Part shown: positions 59,301-64,000 of the stretch, piece after piece
Layout: each line of letters starts with the position of its first letter
Numbering within the stretch: position 1 is the stretch's first letter
Source of the DNA: Rhabdornis inornatus
Taxonomy: Eukaryota > Chordata > Aves > Passeriformes > Rhabdornithidae
Direction of reading: 5' to 3'
NCBI GenBank assembly: GCA_013397075.1
Contig: VWZS01001985.1
Span: forward strand, 372,001 to 436,000
Length of the DNA: 64,000 bases
The notes under the pieces: model-generated
The model's input: the letters and a program-made list of their open reading frames with translations, nothing else
Databases searched by the model: none
Told to the model about the DNA's origin: nothing
Translations under genes and position numbers: made by a program

Positions 59301-62300
59301 CTGTGCAGGGCCAGGACCTGGACTGCATGATCCTTGTGGGTTCTTTCCAGCTCAAGATATTCTGTGATTCTTTGCCAAGGTGCTTGAAGAAGGCAGCTCT
59401 GTGGCAGAGCCCCTCTTCAGGGAAAAATATGACTTTCTTCCTTTTGGGCAAATCACAGGTTTGGGGGAAGGTGTCTGTGGTGAGGAGTTGCCCCATGGTG
59501 ATGTGGAGCTGTGGGAAGGTGTTTCCATCCCTGAGCTGGACCTGGACAGGCTGAGCCTGTACAAACAGGGGAAGGCAGCTGGAAAGATCAGGGGTAGAGA
59601 TGTCTTGGAGAGAAAAGGAGGTGCAGTCTGCCCCAGCAGGGCCCTCTGTCACAGCCAAAGGGGTTGAAGCACTGTGGAGGTGCAGGGCAATCCTGCATAT
59701 CCTAACATTCTCTCTCTGCAGCTAGTGTGAACACCAGCACCAGGGTGCTGAGCACAGAGCTCTGTACCACGGATATCCTGTGTCCCTGGCTGTCCCCTGC
59801 AGCAAAACCTACAAATAGCTGGGAAGCATCTGGCACAGCAAAATTCTGTGGCACAGCAAAACCTGCCAGTGCCACTTGGCCTGTCTGCCAGCCCAGTCCC
59901 CTCTGCCATGGGATAGTCTCCCACCCTGGCAGGAGGCACTGATCCTGCCCCAGGTGGGGATGTCCACTGCCGGGGTAGCAGCAGGAAATTTCCCTTTCTC
60001 ATGCCATAAGGGGCTCTCAGGGTCTGCTCCCTCCCTGCCTGAGAGAAGGAGAAGCATTGTAGGGAAGCAGAGCTGTCCCCTCAGCTGTCCCCTGTGTCTG
60101 CCCTTCAGGAGAATCTCAACAAGCTGATGACCAACCTGCGCTCCACCCAGCCCCACTTCGTCCGCTGCATCATCCCCAACGAGACAAAGACCCCAGGTAT
60201 GGGACAGCTGAGCCAGCAGCATGGCAGTGCCCCTGGGGACAGCCACATGTGGCAACTGGCAGGGATTCTTGCACCCACCCTCTCCTCAAGCCTTTTCATG
60301 CTGCCACTGAGCCCTGACCCCATCTCAGCATTGAAACTCCTGTGACCCAGATCAATCTCCTCTGCTGGGGAGAATGAGCTTTGCCAGGCTCCCATTTTGA
60401 CTGTGCAGCCTGGCACTTGTATAACAGCAGGCATGGCTGAATCTTCCAGGCTGAGCTCTGCCATCCGAGCCCAGGCTGCAGCACTGCTGCTCAGCACAGA
60501 CCTGCAGGACAGTGTTCAAACCACGGGATGTTCCCAGGGTTCAGACCCAGCCTGCAGCTCCATTTCCTCTGTCTTGTGCTCAGCATGTGCCCCGTGTGTG
60601 TTCTCCCCCCAGGAGCCATGGATTCCTTCCTGGTGCTGCACCAGCTGCGGTGTAACGGTGTCCTGGAAGGGATCCGCATCTGCCGCAAGGGATTCCCCAA
60701 CAGGATCCTCTACGCAGACTTCAAGCAGCGGTAACCCCCTCTTCTTCCTCACCCAGCATGTGTTTCAAGGGCAGACAGACTTGTGCTGGCTCTGACCTGC
60801 TCCCCAGCTTTGCAGGGCTGGTCTGAACGCCCACATACCCCCAGTGCCTGTCCAGCTTGGGATAGCTCTGCTGCTGGCTCTGGGGTGCCAGACATGGAGA
60901 GCTTGGGATGAGATCTGCATGTCTGAGATGCTGAATGCAGAGGGAGGGTGGCAAGGCTCAGGCCCCTCTGGTTCTGGCTCAGATTTCTCTCTGCCCTTGG
61001 GAGGGATCCTTAGGGTCCCATCCATGCTGCTTGGCCCAGGCCTAGTGAGGCCAGTGGCCTGCTTGCACAGTCTCCCTGATGTTCAGGGACTAAAATCTGC
61101 CAGGGTTCCCTGGTGCCTGCAGTTCTGTGCCCTGCAGCAGCTGGTTCACACACAGCTCCAGCCTGTGGGGCAGCCCCATGGCTGCAGTGGGAACTGGCAT
61201 GCCTGGGGCTCTGGGATGATGCTGGTTCTGCAGTCCTTTGCATGGCCTCCCTCTGCTCTGCCCCACAGCTACCGTATCCTCAATCCAGCAGCCATCCCAG
61301 AAGACAAGTTTGTGGACAGCAGGAAGGCCACAGAGAAGCTGCTGATCTCCCTGGAACTGGACAGTGCACAGTACAAGTTTGGTCACACCAAGGTGAGAGC
61401 GGGCAGCTGATCCTTGGGAGGCAGAAATTTCCACTCCTGTTATTCTCCATGCCTGTCTCTGCCTGGCCACAGCCGTGCTGTAGCCCTGCACTCTGCAGGG
61501 TCTGTGTGGCCCTTGAAGGGACTCAGGAGGGCAGAGGAAGGTGCAGGCTGGGAAGAGAAAGAACAGCTCTGAGCAGGTCACTGCTGCCTGACCTCATCCC
61601 ACCCACCACATCATCTTGCCCCTGCTGGGAGCATCCATGGGGAGCAGGATGTGCTCAGGGCAGATCTGGTTTCCTGTGCCTGTGCCATGTGTGGGTGCAC
61701 CTCCATGTTTCCCTGGCAGGCTGTGTAACCCCTGAGCCCTCCTGTCCTTCTGCTGGTGACCCCACTCTCTTGCCCACAGGTGTTTTTCAAGGCTGGTTTG
61801 CTGGGCTTGCTGGAGGAGATGCGAGATGAGCGTCTGGCCAAGGTCCTGACAATGCTCCAGGCCAGGATCCGTGGATACCTCATGCGACTGGAGTATCAGA
61901 AGATCATCAGCAGGAGGTAGAGCTGTGGAGGCAAAAGGCAGAGTTTTGTGTCTCCTTGTCTCTTGTGCATGTGTCTGTGTGTTTGACCTGTGGGGTTTGC
62001 TTGTGTCTGGCACTGATAGGTCCTGAGGGATGGAGGCAAACCTGGAAGAGGTCTGGCATGGCCCTGGTAGAGAGGATCTAGGTGTAGGGAACCTCTGGTT
62101 TCCACTGGAAGATTCAGAGGGAGGCAGAGTGAGGAGAGCTGAAATCCAGGCCACCCCACCCAGCCCAGCAGGGCCAGTACAGTGTGCAGACAATGTCCCA
62201 TTCATTCACCATTCTGCCATTTGTCCAGCTGGTGGAGAATAGACCCATATCCAGGCCTGCAGAAGCCAGGATGGGACATGGGGAATGTCCACCCCTGATG

Positions 62301-63901
62301 ATGCTGTGCTTGTATTCCCTCAGGGAAGCCCTCTATACCATCCAGTGGAACATCCGTGCCTTCAACGCTGTCAAGAACTGGTCCTGGATGAAGCTGTTCT
62401 TCAAGATCAAGCCCTTACTCAAGTCTGCTCAGACTGAGAAAGAGATGTCCAACCTGAAGGAGGAATTCCAGAAGCTGAAGGAGGCTCTGGAGAAGTCTGA
62501 GGCTAAGAGGAAGGAGCTGGAAGAGAAGCAAGTCTCCATGATCCAGGAGAAGAACGACCTGGCTCTCCAGCTGCAGGCAGTGAGTGCCTCACCCTCTGTC
62601 TAGGGGTGTTAAGACAGTGCAGAGTCTATGAGTAGAAGAAGGGGCAGAATATCCTAGATACTCCTTCAGCCTCTTCCAGTTTTGAAGCTCCCTCATTGCC
62701 ACAATCTGTCTGAAGCACAACCTAAGGCTGCAGATCTGAGGTGCTATCACATCCTGGGGCTGTCACAGGGATTTGTGATCTCCTGGCTCTGGGCAGGGTG
62801 TTCTCCTCACAAAGGGGTGGGAAGGGATGGCAACATTTGCTTACCAAATTTTGTGCTGTTTTTTGTGCCAGCCTGTCCTTCCTGTGGAAAGACTGAGTTG
62901 CTCTTTGGCCCTGGTTAGTGTGAGTGGTTGTTCTGAGAACCCTGATGGCAGGCAGTGACTGGAGCTGTATTTTTTGTACACCTGGGCACCTCGGGCTTGC
63001 TCTGCCCCTTCCACAAGGAGAAGGCCAGGAGAGCAAGGACTGAGAGCAGAGTCCTGGGGCAGAGGGTGAGCACTGGCTCTCCTGTGCCTCTCCCAGGAAC
63101 AAGATAACCTGGCAGATGCAGAGGAACGCTGTGACCTGCTCATCAAGTCCAAGATCCAGCTGGAGGCCAAGGTGAAGGAGCTGATGGAGCGTCTGGAGGA
63201 TGAGGAGGAGATGAGCTCAGAGCTCACCGCCAAGAAACGCAAGCTGGAGGATGAGTGTGCAGAGCTGAAGAAGGACATTGATGACCTGGAGCTCACACTG
63301 GCCAAAGTGGAGAAGGAGAAACATGCTACAGAGAACAAGGTAACTGACCTCCCTGCAGGGTCCAGCCTCAATGCTTGTGGGGACACTGGAGAAACATTTG
63401 GGATAAGGGTGCTGGTGTGGGGGAACTGGGGCAGGGCAGAGGGAAAGGGGGGTGTGAGAGGGAAATACCTTCCATATCCCACCTCATTGCCCAGAGGGCT
63501 GTGGGCAAACGGCTCTGTGCTGTGGCAAGTGATCTGAGGGATGCAAAACTCACCTGGTGGGAAAACCCAGCCTGGCCAATGGCAGAGGGGCTGGCTGCCG
63601 GTGGGGAGCTGAGCTGCTGTTGCCCATGGATGGACTCCTGCCTTTCAAGGACCAGGCTCTTGGACTAGCTTTGGACCCCCTCCCTCTGAGAAGATGCCCT
63701 CTACTTTTGTTCTCACTGATCCAGGTTAAAAACCTGATTGAGGAGATGGCTGGTCTAGATGAGATCATTGCCAAGCTGACAAAGGAGAAGAAAGCCCTGC
63801 AAGAGGCCCACCAGCAGGCCCTGGATGACCTGCAGGCTGAGGAAGACAAGGTCAACACACTGACCAAAGGCAAGGTCAAACTGGAGCAGCAAGTGGATGA
63901 T
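44395..63901 (+). CDS. MYH7B: Myosin heavy chain 7B (MYH7B), N-terminal 1041 residues
   Basis: A sarcomeric class II myosin heavy chain: an actin-activated ATPase motor on a coiled-coil rod, in slow/cardiac muscle and some neurons. Twenty-five coding exons join into 1041 codons with no frame break. Domains: N-terminal SH3-like region (about 30-80), P-loop GESGAGKT (178-185), switch I NDNSSRF (242-248), switch II DIAGFEIF (465-472), lysine-rich loop 2 (KEKRKKAA) just before the actin interface, the SH2/SH1 cysteine helix around LRCNGVLEGIRICR (701-714), converter and IQ region (from 771, LQARIRGYLMRLEYQ), the head-rod junction proline near 846, then heptad-rich rod. Human MYH7B has about 1940 residues, so roughly the last 900 are outside the window. 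MYH7B rather than MYH6/7 is indicated by the MSLLDMSEFGEAAPFLR-type N-terminus, the GSS neighbour and the miR-499 intron. Confidence 0.97.
47290..47735. repeat. Minisatellite in MYH7B intron (16-17 bp unit)
   Basis: Tandem copies of a C-rich unit in three flavours, CATCCTGCCTGGGACCC, CATCCTGCTGGGACCC and CATCCTGCTGGGGCTC, fill most of the 515-bp intron 47282-47796. Stop codons are rare in the unit, so long spurious ORFs appear on both strands, some running on from the preceding true exon. Confidence 0.9.
47870..48650 (+). promoter_or_regulatory. MYH7B: Intragenic CpG-rich block with muscle motifs and TATA box in MYH7B intron
   Basis: The intron between the coding exons ending at 47824 and starting at 48746 is CpG-rich. 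Within 112 bp lie an E-box CAGGTG (48161-48166), the NKE TCAAGTG (48171-48177), GATA motif AGATAAG (48184-48190), a strong TATA box TATATAAA (48194-48201) and a perfect CArG/SRF box CCTAATTAGG (48263-48272). A near-MEF2 site CTAACTATAG follows at 48378-48387. This looks like a muscle promoter or enhancer. A transcript started here and spliced to the 48746 acceptor would lack the myosin start codon but include miR-499. Activity is inferred. Confidence 0.5.
48746..48842 (+). other. MYH7B: MYH7B P-loop exon
   Basis: This 97-nt exon encodes GESGAGKTVNTKRVIQYF and following residues. Since 97 is not a multiple of three, skipping it would shift the frame and remove the ATP-binding loop, leaving a transcript that could still yield miR-499. 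In mammals, skipping of an early Myh7b exon is known to uncouple myosin protein from miR-499; whether this exon is the equivalent depends on the count of 5' non-coding exons. Confidence 0.85.
49713..49736 (+). other. MYH7B: MYH7B 24-nt microexon
   Basis: Eight codons (AALATKTG) with a good acceptor (TTTCTCTAG) and donor (GGG|GTAAGT), in phase 0, so inclusion or skipping keeps the frame. It belongs to surface loop 1 of the motor, between the P-loop helix and GTLEDQIIEANP. The preceding intron is unusually pyrimidine-rich, including a run of 18 T followed by AG at about 49062-49081. Confidence 0.85.
52590..52700 (-). mobile_element. CR1 LINE fragment (short)
   Basis: ATCATAGGATTGATGGATAATTCAGGGTGGAAGGGATTTCTAGAGG resembles the inverted CR1 tail; it lies in a MYH7B intron. 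Confidence 0.6.
53700..54062 (-). mobile_element. CR1 LINE fragment, 3' end
   Basis: Begins with the inverted tail (AGAATCATTTAATTTGGAAAAGACCCCGAGATCATTGAGTCC) and continues about 360 bp through the CTCCCATCCTGTCCCTTGTT and GGGAGCAGAGCCCGATCTCC blocks; MYH7B intron. Confidence 0.88.
58898..58980 (+). ncRNA. MIR499: miR-499 precursor hairpin
   Basis: A muscle microRNA in the sense orientation within the MYH7B intron 58559-60108, its conserved position in vertebrates. The 5p arm, TTAAGACTTGTAGTGATGTTT, lies at 58911-58931 with seed TAAGACT; the 3p arm, AACATCACTTTAAGTCTGTGCT, lies at 58949-58970. The arms pair across a 17-nt loop, and the flanking GAGAG/CTCTC continues the stem. Mammalian 5p has C in place of T at position 11; T matches my recollection of the chicken form. 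It is processed from the MYH7B primary transcript and, with miR-208b, promotes the slow fibre programme, with Sox6 as a known target. Confidence 0.97.
59222..59385 (+). mobile_element. CR1 LINE fragment, 3' end
   Basis: CAGAGCTCCAGGAGCGTTTGGACAACGCTCCCAC ... TTCTTTCCAGCTCAAGATATTCTGTGATTCT. It lies 240 bp downstream of the miR-499 hairpin in the same intron. Confidence 0.85.
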
Positions 63902-64000
63902 GTGAGTCATCAGCTAGTGAGAATAAAGCAAGAGAGGTTTGAGTCACATGTCTAGGAGAGCCCTAAAGCTGTCCCTGAGTGGGATCTGGAGTATGAGATT

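Larger units (their letters stand above)
57665..63901 (+). other. MYH7B: MYH7B coding exons 16-25 (exon map)
   Basis: Continuation: 57665-57844, 57928-58060, 58482-58558, 60109-60196, 60613-60730, 61269-61392, 61780-61916, 62324-62579, 63097-63339, 63725-63901. The exon at 62324 carries the WNIRAFNAVKNWSWMKLF stretch, the hallmark of the head-rod junction; the last two encode only rod coiled coil with LEDEEE and KKDIDDLELTLAK heptads. The final exon ends QQVDD at a GTGAGT donor, and the window ends 99 bases into the next intron. Confidence 0.93.

Overview
This is vertebrate, almost certainly avian, nuclear DNA. Three long multi-exon genes with GT-AG introns fill most of it, fragments of CR1 LINEs (the main retrotransposon of birds) are scattered through introns and spacers, and the gene order ACSS2 - GSS - MYH7B(miR-499) is the conserved order known from chicken chromosome 20 and human 20q11. 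Two single N characters sit inside tandem repeats and probably mark unresolved assembly joints.

Layout. 1-17205 (+): the 3' part of ACSS2, cytosolic/nuclear acetyl-CoA synthetase. Sixteen coding exons from 4878 encode the last 576 residues; the first exons lie upstream of the window and 1-4877 is intron. The 3'UTR ends at a double poly(A) signal near 18.85 kb. 20786-29393 (-): GSS, glutathione synthetase, complete. Its 12 coding exons join into 474 codons, the human length, and every active-site residue checked is present at the human position. Its CpG-rich promoter lies at about 29.4-29.9 kb. ACSS2 and GSS are tail to tail. 29.9-43.5 kb: a 14 kb spacer with CR1 pieces, an unexplained transcript-like stretch ending in poly(A) signals (31.7-32.9 kb), a 140-bp higher-order minisatellite (34.0-34.76 kb), an old endogenous retrovirus RNase H fragment (37.7-37.95 kb) and several clusters of muscle transcription-factor motifs. 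44395-63901 (+): the first 25 coding exons of MYH7B (slow/cardiac-type myosin heavy chain 7B). They join without a frame break into 1041 codons covering the motor, neck and start of the rod; the rest lies past the window end. The intron at 58559-60108 carries the miR-499 hairpin.

How the parts work together. ACSS2 makes acetyl-CoA from acetate, and GSS completes glutathione synthesis; both are housekeeping enzymes. MYH7B and miR-499 form a muscle unit in which the host gene supplies the microRNA. The most interesting regulatory signals concern this unit: a TATA/initiator promoter with an ERR-type site just upstream, and a CpG-rich block inside the fifth coding intron with E-box, NKE, GATA, TATA and perfect CArG motifs within 112 bp. 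That block could be a second muscle promoter or enhancer able to drive miR-499 without full-length myosin.
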